Of a stretch of DNA of 64,000 bases, positions 40,972 through 49,730 are shown in pieces; the first letter of the stretch is position 1; the number at the start of each line of letters is the position of its first letter. The notes under the pieces were generated by a model, which saw only the letters and a program-made list of their open reading frames with translations, searched no databases and was not told the DNA's origin. This stretch comes from an uncultured Roseovarius sp. (GTDB taxonomy: Bacteria; Pseudomonadota; Alphaproteobacteria; Rhodobacterales; Rhodobacteraceae): the NCBI RefSeq assembly GCF_947489715.1, contig NZ_CANLER010000005.1:245756-309755 (forward strand), given 5' to 3'. The translations under genes were made by a program, and so were the position numbers.

Positions 40972-41784
40972 TCAGGGCTTTGCAAATTTTGCGCCCGATG
41001 CGCCACCGCCTTGACCCACTTTCAGTCGCCGAATGACACCGCTCGCGACCGGTGCCGCAGGCATGGCCCTCAAATCGCGCTTTAGCTGTCCTACCAGGGG
41101 CGCAAGCTCCATACCGTAAGAAACCGGGGTGCCATCATCCATGTTTCCGCCGCTCACCAGCGTCAAGATACGTGCCCGGCTGCCTTCGCGCACAAAGACC
41201 GGGGCACCCGACGATCCAAAGGTGATGTCGCAATCAAAAGCAATCAGACCCTGGTGCTGCCACAACTGTCCACAATCACGCTGCCAGGACAGTGCATCAT
41301 CACGCCCCTGCCCGTAAGATACCACGCTCACACGCTGTCCGTCGGCGGTACGTTTGTGAAGAATGAACGGATCGGCAATCGCAGTCGAGATTGGTTGGGC
41401 CAGTTCCAGCAATGCTGCATCATGGCGGATGTTTTCCGCGCCATAGGGCCGGTTCGGATCGTACCCCGGATGCGCTGCGACACGGGCGATGGCACTCTCG
41501 GCAATCGCCTCGCCGTCACGCAGGCCCGCTCGAAACCGCAAACTCGCGGCTTCATGAAGCTGATTTTGCCGATCGTATACACAATGCGCGGCGGTCAATA
41601 CCAGATTTGGCGCAATCAGAACCCCGGTGCAGTAGCCTTGCTTGCCAATCTCGATTCGCCCTACGGCCTCCCATCCAAAAAGGTCATCGCGATCCGTCAG
41701 ACGGATCAACCCGCTTCCGGACGAGGCCTGCGTTGCCAGGCCAATCAGCATCAGTGCTGCAATATGAAGGCTCTTACGGATCAT
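40972..41784 (-). CDS. Secreted trypsin-like serine protease (copy A)
   Basis: 270 residues with a signal peptide. The chymotrypsin-fold triad is intact: H67 in LTAAHC, D122 in HDAALLEL and S192 in FGSSGAPVF, with FGSSGAP in place of the usual GDSGGP. The C-terminus ends GAKFAKP, the same as in its neighbour. It overlaps copy B by 4 bases (ATGA). It may act on or be secreted with the same partner as copy B. Confidence 0.9.
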   Translation of the reverse strand: MIRKSLHIAALMLIGLATQASSGSGLIRLTDRDDLFGWEAVGRIEIGKQGYCTGVLIAPNLVLTAAHCVYDRQNQLHEAASLRFRAGLRDGEAIAESAIARVAAHPGYDPNRPYGAENIRHDAALLELAQPISTAIADPFILHKRTADGQRVSVVSYGQGRDDALSWQRDCGQLWQHQGLIAFDCDITFGSSGAPVFVREGSRARILTLVSGGNMDDGTPVSYGMELAPLVGQLKRDLRAMPAAPVASGVIRRLKVGQGGGASGAKFAKP

Positions 41785-42584
41785 GGTTTGGCGAATTTCG
41801 CCCCGGTGTCCCGCCGCTCGGTACTGCTGAACATTTTCGGGGCAGCATGCTGAAATACGCCCTGTCCGGCATCCAATGCAGCGCGCAAGACTTCCAGCGG
41901 CTCCTGCAATTGTGTGCCAAGCGATACTTTCGTTCCATCCACCTCTGCCATGGCCGACACGACCGAAACGATCTTGGGCTCATCGCCCTCGAAACTGAAA
42001 ACCGGGGCACCGGAAGATCCGAAATTGACATCGCAGGACATGACCAGCACACCCATCTGACGCGCCCTGACATTACAAACCTCTTGCAATGATGGTGCCT
42101 CGGACCGGTCACGCGCATAGCTCACGACACCGATTTCCTGCCCTTTGCGCGGCCGGCGATCAGTCAAAAACGGCGTGATCCGGGTGTTTTTGATCGGATG
42201 GTGCAGTTCCAAAAGAGCGACATCGTTGCGCACCCGCAATTCACCCGCAGCACCCGCATAGTCAAAATCGGGATGGACCACCGCCCGTCTCACCCAGCGA
42301 TAGGCCGAAGCGCGACCATTGCGCCACCCTGCCAGAAACTCGATCTTGGTATGATCGACACGCGCACCCGAGTCGCTATTGAAAAGACAATGTGCGGCGG
42401 TCAGCACCAAATCGGGCGCGATCAGCGCCCCGGTGCAAAATCCGCGACCGTTGATATCCAGGCGACCGACAGCCTCCCATGCCCGCCCGTCATCGCCGGT
42501 ATCAAGCCGTTGCAACCGGCTATCTTCTGCAATTGCGGTGGAAACCAGAGACGTCAAAGCAATCACTAACGAAATTACGCGCAA
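41781..42584 (-). CDS. Secreted trypsin-like serine protease (copy B)
   Basis: 267 residues; signal peptide MRVISLVIALTSLVSTAIAE. Triad: H65 in LTAAHC, D121 in RNDVALLEL, S191 in FGSSGAPVF. Start is TTG at 42584, supported by GGAG 8 bases upstream and by the signal peptide starting there. It ends GAKFAKP, as copy A. The two are diverged tandem paralogues in one operon. Confidence 0.9.
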   Translation of the reverse strand: MRVISLVIALTSLVSTAIAEDSRLQRLDTGDDGRAWEAVGRLDINGRGFCTGALIAPDLVLTAAHCLFNSDSGARVDHTKIEFLAGWRNGRASAYRWVRRAVVHPDFDYAGAAGELRVRNDVALLELHHPIKNTRITPFLTDRRPRKGQEIGVVSYARDRSEAPSLQEVCNVRARQMGVLVMSCDVNFGSSGAPVFSFEGDEPKIVSVVSAMAEVDGTKVSLGTQLQEPLEVLRAALDAGQGVFQHAAPKMFSSTERRDTGAKFAKP

Positions 42585-42690
42585 ATCAAAGTCTCCGACA
42601 TCCTGAACAAAGTTGGTGTCAAGCTAGTGAGGTTTTGGGGCAAAAATAGGGCGTCTGACACGCAGCACAGGAAATTTTTCATACCGTTGC

Positions 42691-42713
42691 AAAATCCCCT
42701 GCCTTTGCGGGGA
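42691..42713 (-). terminator. Intrinsic terminator after the lipoprotein gene
   Basis: On the minus strand TCCCC (42713-42709) pairs with GGGGA (42699-42695) and is followed at once by TTTT (42694-42691). It lies 60 bases past the stop of the lipoprotein gene at 42774 and ahead of the protease pair. Confidence 0.5.
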
Positions 42714-42773
42714 ATCGGCGATCCTGGACTTCACCTTTCAAAAGCAGGCCGGGTTGAGGTTCAAAGGACTAGC

Positions 42774-43259
42774 CTAGCTTCCGGTCCGAAAAACCTTGAT
42801 TTCCGGCAACCCGGTAAATGGCGCGCCGATCAGGCGCATTGCGGACAGTGACATCCGGCTACCCGCTGTTTTCGGCCCATCAATGGGGATCAGATCAACT
42901 TCAACAGATTTGCCTGTCTGCGGATAGACCGCCCGCCCTTTGGCAGGCGCATCCACCAACGGCGTTTTCAACCAAAACCCTGGCTCTGATGGCGACCCGA
43001 GAGAAGCAATCGTGGCACCCAGGCTCACACCCCCACCCGACGAGGCCGCTGCCGCCTTCTGCGCCGTTGTGGCCGTATCAAACTCGTCCACCGTACGCGC
43101 GGCGGCCGGTACCGGCGCGACATCGTTTTCAGGTACCACCTCAGTCGCCGTAGCCGGCGGCATCTGCCCTGCCGATGACTGGGATTTACCGGGCCATTGC
43201 AACTGCGCACAGCCCGCAACAACCAAAACAACCGAGAATAGCGCAAAAACCTGTTTCAT
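42774..43259 (-). CDS. Lipoprotein of unknown function (sometimes named D-galactarate dehydratase by error)
   Basis: 161 residues with a lipobox (VVAGC, Cys about residue 17), a Pro/Ala/Val-rich linker (about 25-70) and a conserved-looking C-terminal domain GVSLGATIASLGSPSEPGFW and LKTPLVDAPAKGRAVYPQTG. Rhodobacteraceae homologues are, from memory, often labelled D-galactarate dehydratase, for which the sequence gives no support. It is divergent from moaA. Confidence 0.78.
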   Translation of the reverse strand: MKQVFALFSVVLVVAGCAQLQWPGKSQSSAGQMPPATATEVVPENDVAPVPAAARTVDEFDTATTAQKAAAASSGGGVSLGATIASLGSPSEPGFWLKTPLVDAPAKGRAVYPQTGKSVEVDLIPIDGPKTAGSRMSLSAMRLIGAPFTGLPEIKVFRTGS

Positions 43260-43344
43260 ATCCCCAATCTAGCCACCCCCTTTGCAGGCTTCAATGGCAA
43301 GTTCCGCCTTGCCCCCGGACGCCCGCGGAACTAGGTTCTACGCC

Positions 43345-44352
43345 ATGACAACCCCTTTGATTGATCCTTTCCAGCGGGCGATTTCCTACCTGCGCGTCTC
43401 GGTCACCGACCGCTGCGACTTTCGCTGTGTCTACTGCATGTCCGAAAACATGACCTTCCTGCCCAAGAAAGAGCTTCTGACGCTGGAAGAACTGGACCGC
43501 ATGTGTACGACCTTCATCCGTTTGGGCGTTGAAAAGCTGCGGATCACGGGCGGAGAGCCTTTGGTGCGCAAAGGCATTATGACCTATTTCCAGTCGATGA
43601 CCCGACATCTCGAAAGCGGCGCGCTGAAAGAATTGACGCTGACCACCAATGGCAGCCAACTGGAACGGTTTGCCGATGACCTTTATGCGGCGGGTGTTCG
43701 CCGGGTGAATATCTCTCTCGACACCATGGACGAGACAAAATTCGCCGATATAACCCGCTGGGGACGCCTGCCGCAGGTCATGCGCGGCATTGACGCCGCA
43801 CAAAAGGCGGGGCTCAGGGTCAAGATCAATACCGTCGCGCTCAAAGGCTTCAACGAAGATGAGCTTTTCCCGTTGATCGAATGGTGTAAATCCCGCGACA
43901 TGGACATCACCTTTATCGAGGTGATGCCGATGGGCGATATCGGCAATGAGGATCGGCTGGATCAATACTGGAAACTGTCCGATCTGCGGTCTCGCCTGGC
44001 GCAAGAATATACGCTGCGCGACCTGGCCGAACGTACCGGTGGCCCCGCCCGCTATGTCGAACTGGAAGAAACCGGTCAGAAGGTCGGCTTCATCACCCCG
44101 CTCACCCATAATTTCTGCGAAAGCTGCAACCGTGTTCGCCTGACCTGCACCGGAGAGCTTTTCATGTGCCTCGGTCAGGAGGATATGGCCGATCTGCGCG
44201 GCGCTCTGCGCAACAACCCCGCCGACGATGCCCCTCTGGAAGAAACCATTCGCGCGGCCATCGCGCTCAAGCCCAAGGGCCACGATTTCGACTATTCCCG
44301 GCAGGTTGTGGACGGCAAGATGTCCCGCCACATGAGCCACACCGGCGGCTGA
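43345..44352 (+). CDS. moaA: GTP 3',8-cyclase (molybdenum cofactor biosynthesis protein A)
   Basis: 335-residue radical SAM enzyme. The N-terminal cluster motif is CDFRCVYCM and the C-terminal second cluster is [32 protein letters not shown] and SLDTMDE are typical. The protein should end in the GG motif needed for activity, and it does (HMSHTGG). ATG at 43345 is preferred to a frame start 21 codons earlier. The stop overlaps the waaA ATG (TGATG). Confidence 0.96.
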   Translation: MTTPLIDPFQRAISYLRVSVTDRCDFRCVYCMSENMTFLPKKELLTLEELDRMCTTFIRLGVEKLRITGGEPLVRKGIMTYFQSMTRHLESGALKELTLTTNGSQLERFADDLYAAGVRRVNISLDTMDETKFADITRWGRLPQVMRGIDAAQKAGLRVKINTVALKGFNEDELFPLIEWCKSRDMDITFIEVMPMGDIGNEDRLDQYWKLSDLRSRLAQEYTLRDLAERTGGPARYVELEETGQKVGFITPLTHNFCESCNRVRLTCTGELFMCLGQEDMADLRGALRNNPADDAPLEETIRAAIALKPKGHDFDYSRQVVDGKMSRHMSHTGG

Positions 44353-45656
44353 TGTCTCCTCTCCCGGTTCGTTTTTATTCGATCGCGGCCAATCTGATCG
44401 CTCCGCTTGCCTATCGGCGCGTTGCAGCAAAACTCAAAGCACATGGCACTGATCCCGCCCGCTTTCCCGAGCGTTTAGGACATGCCACCGCCGAACGCCC
44501 TGATGGTCCGCTGATCTGGTTCCATGCGGCGTCGGTCGGCGAAAGCCTGTCGGTGCTGCGCCTCATTGAACATATGGGCGAGGCCAATCCCGGCTGGCAG
44601 TTCCTGCTGACCTCGGGCACCGCCACGTCGGCGGAAATCGTCGGCAAACGGCTGCCGCCGCGCTGCACCCACCAGTTTGCACCGCTTGATGCGCGCAAAG
44701 CCCTGCGCCGATTTCTGGATCATTGGCGGCCATCCGCGGCGATTTTCGTGGAAAGCGAGCTTTGGCCGCAAATGCTGCAAATGACCAAAGCCGCGGGTAT
44801 CCCGCTGGCGCTTCTGAATGCCCGCATCTCGGACCGGTCTGCGCGCAACTGGAAGCGTTTCCCGCAGACCTCTCGCCACCTGATGGGGCATTTCAACATC
44901 ATCCACACGCAGGATGCCCGCACCACCGATCACCTGCACGATCTTGGCCTGACCCATGCCTATACCGGGCAAAACCTCAAATCGGTCGCCGGCCCCCTGC
45001 CGTTTGATACAAAAGAGCGGGAACGCCTGCGAACAACCATCGGTGACCGCCCGATCTGGGTGGCCAGCTCGACCCATCCTGGCGAGGATGAGGTGATGTT
45101 GGAAGCGCAGAAAATCCTGTTGCGCGATCACCCCGATTTGCTGTTGATCCTCGTGCCGCGTCACCCCGATCGTGCAGGCGCGATCAAGACGTTGATCGAT
45201 GCACAAAAGCTGACCGGTTCACGACGCTCCGGCGACGGGAAAATCACGCCCAAGACCCAGGTCTATCTGGCCGACACGCTGGGCGAGACCGGTCTTTGGT
45301 ATGCGCTAAGCCCGATCACCTGCCTGTGCGGCTCCTTCACCCCCGTTGGCGGCCATAACCCCTACGAACCCGCCTATGCCGGATCGGCGGTACTGCATGG
45401 TCCGCTCTATGCGAATTTCGCCAAGACCTACGCCGATTTCGACGCCGGAGGCGGTGCCCGTCAGGTTGCCGATGCGAACGAGTTAGCCAATGTCATCAAC
45501 AACCTCTTGCGCGACCCAAAAGCCCTGCAAACCATGCGGGATAAATCCCGTGCCTACGCCGCCGCACAGGAAAATATGCTCGACGATATCACTGGCACTC
45601 TGAGCGATGCGCTTGGCCTGCAACCGGATCGACCCGAGACAACAGGGGCCGCGTGA
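44352..45656 (+). CDS. waaA: 3-deoxy-D-manno-octulosonic acid (Kdo) transferase
   Basis: 434-residue GT30 enzyme that adds Kdo to lipid A at the inner membrane. The N-terminus has a membrane-associating helix, then the catalytic glutamate region LIWFHAASVGESLSVLRLIE. FVESELWPQML, NARISDRSARNW, ASSTHPGEDEVMLEAQ and GGHNPYEPA are all typical. It is coupled to moaA upstream and to the glycosyltransferase downstream (TGATG). Confidence 0.95.
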   Translation: MSPLPVRFYSIAANLIAPLAYRRVAAKLKAHGTDPARFPERLGHATAERPDGPLIWFHAASVGESLSVLRLIEHMGEANPGWQFLLTSGTATSAEIVGKRLPPRCTHQFAPLDARKALRRFLDHWRPSAAIFVESELWPQMLQMTKAAGIPLALLNARISDRSARNWKRFPQTSRHLMGHFNIIHTQDARTTDHLHDLGLTHAYTGQNLKSVAGPLPFDTKERERLRTTIGDRPIWVASSTHPGEDEVMLEAQKILLRDHPDLLLILVPRHPDRAGAIKTLIDAQKLTGSRRSGDGKITPKTQVYLADTLGETGLWYALSPITCLCGSFTPVGGHNPYEPAYAGSAVLHGPLYANFAKTYADFDAGGGARQVADANELANVINNLLRDPKALQTMRDKSRAYAAAQENMLDDITGTLSDALGLQPDRPETTGAA

Positions 45657-46699
45657 TGCCCGAGTTGATCGTGACCAATTTCAACCGCAACTTCACCGGC
45701 GTTTCAGCCACGGCTGCGGGCGTGGTACGTCAGCAGGTTGGGCGTTATGACATGGCGCTGGCAGGTGTCGCCCTACCCGGCTGCCCGAACCCGATCAGCA
45801 AGCGCGAGGCCACCCACCTCTCACGCACCCCGCCTCCGGGCCACGCCTTCACGCTCTGGCATGTCCGCCGCAATACCGAAATGCGCGCCGCCCTCTGGGC
45901 CCGCGACATCCTGCGCCTGCCGGTCAAGATCGTCTTTACCTCGGCTGCGATCCGTCGGCACTCGGCCTTTCCGCGCTGGCTGATTTCACGCATGGATGCG
46001 GTCATTGCCACCACCGACGCCGCCGCGGGTTTCGTCCCCCACGTGCGCGGCACCGTCCCGCATGGCGTTGATACCGAACGTTTTTTCCCCGCCAAAGATC
46101 GTAGCGCCGCCTGGACCGCCACCGGCCATTCAGGCGCACGCGGGATCGCCACCATCGGCCGCATTCGTCCCGAAAAGGGCAGCGATCGCTTCGTCGAAAC
46201 CATGCTGCGCCTGCTGCCCGACCATCCCGGCACCACCGCCCTTTTGATCGGGCGCGCGGGCCGGTCGCATCAGGCTTTCCTCGATGGCCTCAAATCCAAG
46301 ATCGCCGCCGCGGGCCTGGCGGATCGCATTCTTTTCCCCGGAGAGGTCGCGCCCGATGCCCTGCCCGACCTGCTGCGCGGTCTTTCTGCGGTGGTGCAAC
46401 TGCCGCGCTACGAAGGCTACGGCATGGCCCCGCTGGAGGGCATGGCCAGCGGCGTGCCCTTCGTGGCCACCGATCAGGGCTATTACCGTAGCTTTTCCGG
46501 TCAGGGCAGTGCCGGTCTGATCGTGCCCGAGGATGACGCGCAGGCGACCACACAGGTCCTCAAGGAACTGCTTGGCGCGCCGGATCGACATGCAAAGATG
46601 TCCCGCGCCGCCCGCGAAGCGGCCGAAACCCATTTCAGCATTAAATCCGAGGCTGACGGCATCGACGCGGTTTACCAGAAAATCTGGCAAGAGGGATAG
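45656..46699 (+). CDS. Glycosyltransferase (GT4-like), probably LPS core
   Basis: 347 residues with GT-B fold signatures in the C-terminal half: IGRIRPEKGSDRFVETMLRL, RILFPGEVAPDALPDLLRGL and the nucleotide-sugar motif RYEGYGMAPLEGMASGVPFV. The start is ATG at 45656, which overlaps the waaA stop. Its position after the Kdo transferase suggests addition of the next LPS core sugar; donor sugar unknown. Confidence 0.88.
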   Translation: MPELIVTNFNRNFTGVSATAAGVVRQQVGRYDMALAGVALPGCPNPISKREATHLSRTPPPGHAFTLWHVRRNTEMRAALWARDILRLPVKIVFTSAAIRRHSAFPRWLISRMDAVIATTDAAAGFVPHVRGTVPHGVDTERFFPAKDRSAAWTATGHSGARGIATIGRIRPEKGSDRFVETMLRLLPDHPGTTALLIGRAGRSHQAFLDGLKSKIAAAGLADRILFPGEVAPDALPDLLRGLSAVVQLPRYEGYGMAPLEGMASGVPFVATDQGYYRSFSGQGSAGLIVPEDDAQATTQVLKELLGAPDRHAKMSRAAREAAETHFSIKSEADGIDAVYQKIWQEG

Positions 46700-46701
46700 C
46701 C

Positions 46702-47154
46702 ATGCCAGCGATCCGCCCCGCCACCCCCGCTGACGAGCCCGCCATCCGCGCCTGCGCCGAAGATGCCTACGCCCAATATGTCGCCGCCATTGGCAGGAAA
46801 CCGCAGCCGATGATTGCCGATTTCGCCTCGGCCATCGCGACCGGACACGCCCATGTCATCTGCGCCGATAACGCCGAAATAGACGGCTTCATCGTCTTTT
46901 TTCCGCGCGGCGATCACATGTTTCTGGAAAACGTCGCAGTCTTCACCCGCGCCGCTGGCCAGGGGCTGGGCAAGGCGCTGATCGGATTTTGCGAATCTGA
47001 GGCAAAACGCCTCGGGCTGATGGCGGTCGAACTTTACACCAACGAAAAGATGACCGGAAATCAGGCGCTTTACCCGCGCCTTGGCTATGCCGAGAACTTT
47101 CGCCGCACCGAGGATGGTTTCAGGCGCATCTATTACCGCAAAGCTCTGCGCTAG
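46702..47154 (+). CDS. GNAT-family N-acetyltransferase
   Basis: 150 residues. The acetyl-CoA motif is FTRAAGQGLGKALIGFCESE, and the rest (IRPATPADEPAIRACAEDAY at the start, ALYPRLGYAENFRR near the end) is classical GNAT. It starts 2 bases after the glycosyltransferase and overlaps, tail to tail, the M20 gene by 4 bases. Substrate unknown. Confidence 0.9.
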   Translation: MPAIRPATPADEPAIRACAEDAYAQYVAAIGRKPQPMIADFASAIATGHAHVICADNAEIDGFIVFFPRGDHMFLENVAVFTRAAGQGLGKALIGFCESEAKRLGLMAVELYTNEKMTGNQALYPRLGYAENFRRTEDGFRRIYYRKALR

Positions 47155-48311
47155 GCCGGCATCCGCTGTTCCACGATCCCGGCCCACCAGCTACACCCGG
47201 CGGGGATGGCATCATCGTTGAAATTGTAATCGGGACTGTGCACCTTGGCCGTGTCACCATTGCCCATCAGGATATACGCCCCGGGGCGTTCCTCCAGCAT
47301 ATAGGCGAAATCCTCACCGCCCATGATCAACGGGGCCTCGGCACAATCGCCACTGACCGAACGGGCGACCTCAGCGGCAAAATCGGTCTGATCCGGGTGG
47401 TTGACCATCACCGGGTAGCTGCGCTTGTAGTCCAGCACCGCACTGCCGCCAAACCCCGCGCCGATACTGTCGCACAGCGCCTGCATCCGCACCTCTGCCA
47501 GATCGCGCATCTCGGCGCTCATGGTGCGCACCGTGCCCAGCAGATGCACCGATTGCGGGATCACGTTGAACGCATCCGATGAGCTCTGGATCGAGGTGAC
47601 CGAGACCACCAGTTGCTCGGTCGGATCGGCGCTGCGGCTGGTGATCGTCTGCAAAGCGGTGACCAACTGGCTGGCCATCACGATCGGGTCAACGGTTTCA
47701 TGCGGTTTGGCCGCATGCCCACCACGGCCTTCGATCTCGATATCGAACACGTCCGTCGCGGCAAAAAAAGCGCCGGGGCGAATGGCGAACGTGCCCTCGG
47801 GCACGCCGGGCCAGTTATGCAGCCCGTAAACCTCCTGCACGCCGAACCGCTCCATCAGCCCGTCTTCACACATCTCGCGGCCGCCACCACCACCCTCTTC
47901 GGCGGGCTGAAAGATCACCACGCAGGTGCCATCAAAATTGCGAGTCTCGGCCAGGTATTGCGCCGCCCCCAGCAGCATCGCGGTATGCCCGTCATGGCCA
48001 CAGGCATGCATTGCGCCATCGGTCTTGCTGGCATACTCCACCCCGGTTTCCTCGTGAATCGGCAGCGCATCCATATCCGCGCGCAGCCCGATCACCCGGC
48101 CCGAGCCGGTGGCCTTGCCCTTAATGACGCCCACAACCCCGGTGCGCCCGATCCCGGTGACCACCTCGTCACAGCCAAAGGCCTTCAGCTTGTCCTCGAC
48201 CAGCGCGCTGGTGCGATGGGTGTCGAACATCAGCTCAGGATGCTGGTGCATGTCACGCCGCCACTCGGTGATCTGATCATGCAATTCGGCAAAACGGTTT
48301 TTGACCGGCAT
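47151..48311 (-). CDS. M20D-family amidohydrolase (hippurate hydrolase-like)
   Basis: 386 residues. Metal-site motifs: HACGHDGHTAM and FQPAEEGGGGGREM (metal ligand and catalytic Glu), MGGEDFAYMLEERPG near the end. Such enzymes hydrolyse N-acyl amino acids or aminoacyl-auxin-type amides; the precise amide is not predictable here. It is co-directional with the FAD oxidase and ABC ATPase downstream of it in gene order. Confidence 0.9.
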   Translation of the reverse strand: MPVKNRFAELHDQITEWRRDMHQHPELMFDTHRTSALVEDKLKAFGCDEVVTGIGRTGVVGVIKGKATGSGRVIGLRADMDALPIHEETGVEYASKTDGAMHACGHDGHTAMLLGAAQYLAETRNFDGTCVVIFQPAEEGGGGGREMCEDGLMERFGVQEVYGLHNWPGVPEGTFAIRPGAFFAATDVFDIEIEGRGGHAAKPHETVDPIVMASQLVTALQTITSRSADPTEQLVVSVTSIQSSSDAFNVIPQSVHLLGTVRTMSAEMRDLAEVRMQALCDSIGAGFGGSAVLDYKRSYPVMVNHPDQTDFAAEVARSVSGDCAEAPLIMGGEDFAYMLEERPGAYILMGNGDTAKVHSPDYNFNDDAIPAGCSWWAGIVEQRMPA

Positions 48312-48383
48312 GGGGGTATCCTCGCGCTTAACCTATCGTCCGCAGCCTGACGCAAAGCGGCTGACCCGGCAAGCCCCGGCCAT

Positions 48384-49730
48384 TCACATTCCCGGCCCCA
48401 TCACCAGTTTCGATCCATCGGTGAAGCGCGAAAACCGGAACCGCGCCATGTCATGCCCGGCCTGCCCACCGCTCATCAGATCGGCCAGGATACGGCCAAA
48501 ACCCGGCCCGATGCCAAAGCCATGCCCGCTCATTCCGGTACCGATCCACAGCCCCGGCAGATCGGGGGCGCGGTCCACAATCGGCACGACATCGGGCATC
48601 ACGTCGATCATTCCGGCCCAGCTGGCCTGCAATCCGACCGGGCCAAGCTGCGGGAACAGCGCCTGAAAATCCGACAAAAGCCGTTTGATCCGCCCCGCAT
48701 GGGGTTTTGGGTCAAGCACCCGCATCGCCTCGAACGGCGATGCACCGTCCAGCGACCAATTGCGCGGTATGCCCCATGCATCGGGAAACCCTTTCGGTGC
48801 GGCAGGCAGATAATGACGACTGAACGGGTCATTCATCAGCGGGCGCAGGAATTTTAGCGACCCGCGCAGCGCATCCGGCCCGATATAGAATTCGTGAAAC
48901 CCTTCGGGCGCCAGCGTATAACCGCCATCGCGCCGCCGCCGGAAGGCCAGCGTATGATCCGCCGCACCGCCGTCATGGATATTCTCCACCGGCACCGTCG
49001 CCAGAACGCTGGACTTGACCGAAAGCTGCGGGATCTTGACCCCATGCCGCCGCAACAGCAAAGAGGTCCACGCGCCGCCCGCAACCAGCACCTGATCGGC
49101 GGCAACCCGGCCCTTTTCCGTGACGACCCCCGCGATCTGCCCCGCGGCAATGTCCAGCCCGCGCACCGCGCAGTTTTCCACCAGCACCGCGCCCGCGCGC
49201 ACTGCCGCGTGCGCCAGCCGGGGCACCGCCACCCAGGGTTCGGCGCGAAAATCCGACGGCGTGTGCAGCGCGCCCAGATAGGTACGCGAGGCACCGGGCA
49301 GCATCTGCGCCACCTCCGCGCCGCTCAGAATTCGGCTGTCCACACCATTCGCGCGTGCCAGCGGCACAAACTCCTCGAACCCGGCCATGTCCTTGGGTGT
49401 GACCCCCAGATAGGTCAGGCCGGATTGCACCAGCCCCAGGTCCTCGTTGATCTCGCGCTGCAATTCCGGCCACAGCCGGTTGGCCTCGACCATGATCGGC
49501 AATTCCGCGGCGTCCCGCCCAGTCTGCCGCACCCACCCCCAGTTGCGCGAACTTTGTTCCCCCGCAATCCGGCCCTTTTCCAGCAAGACAACCTTCCGGC
49601 CTTTGCGGGCCAGAAAATAGGCGGTCATGACCCCGATGATGCCGCCACCAACAATGGCGACATCGGCGCGCCCGGGCGGCGGCGCGTCATGTTCAATAGG
49701 GTTTTCTTCGGAAATCGGAAAGCCGCTCAA
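48384..49730 (-). CDS. FAD-dependent oxidoreductase (DadA/glycine oxidase-like)
   Basis: 448 residues of the D-amino-acid oxidase family. The N-terminal Rossmann motif is VAIVGGGIIGVMTAYFLARK, followed by SSRNWGWVRQTGRD, and the C-terminal FAD contact is PGLWIGTGMSGHGFGIGPG. The start is TTG at 49730, giving a TTGA overlap with the ABC stop. Likely substrates are amino acids or N-methyl amino acids; the linked peptide/opine-type ABC ATPase and the amidohydrolase fit an amino-compound catabolic unit. Confidence 0.87.
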   Translation of the reverse strand: MSGFPISEENPIEHDAPPPGRADVAIVGGGIIGVMTAYFLARKGRKVVLLEKGRIAGEQSSRNWGWVRQTGRDAAELPIMVEANRLWPELQREINEDLGLVQSGLTYLGVTPKDMAGFEEFVPLARANGVDSRILSGAEVAQMLPGASRTYLGALHTPSDFRAEPWVAVPRLAHAAVRAGAVLVENCAVRGLDIAAGQIAGVVTEKGRVAADQVLVAGGAWTSLLLRRHGVKIPQLSVKSSVLATVPVENIHDGGAADHTLAFRRRRDGGYTLAPEGFHEFYIGPDALRGSLKFLRPLMNDPFSRHYLPAAPKGFPDAWGIPRNWSLDGASPFEAMRVLDPKPHAGRIKRLLSDFQALFPQLGPVGLQASWAGMIDVMPDVVPIVDRAPDLPGLWIGTGMSGHGFGIGPGFGRILADLMSGGQAGHDMARFRFSRFTDGSKLVMGPGM

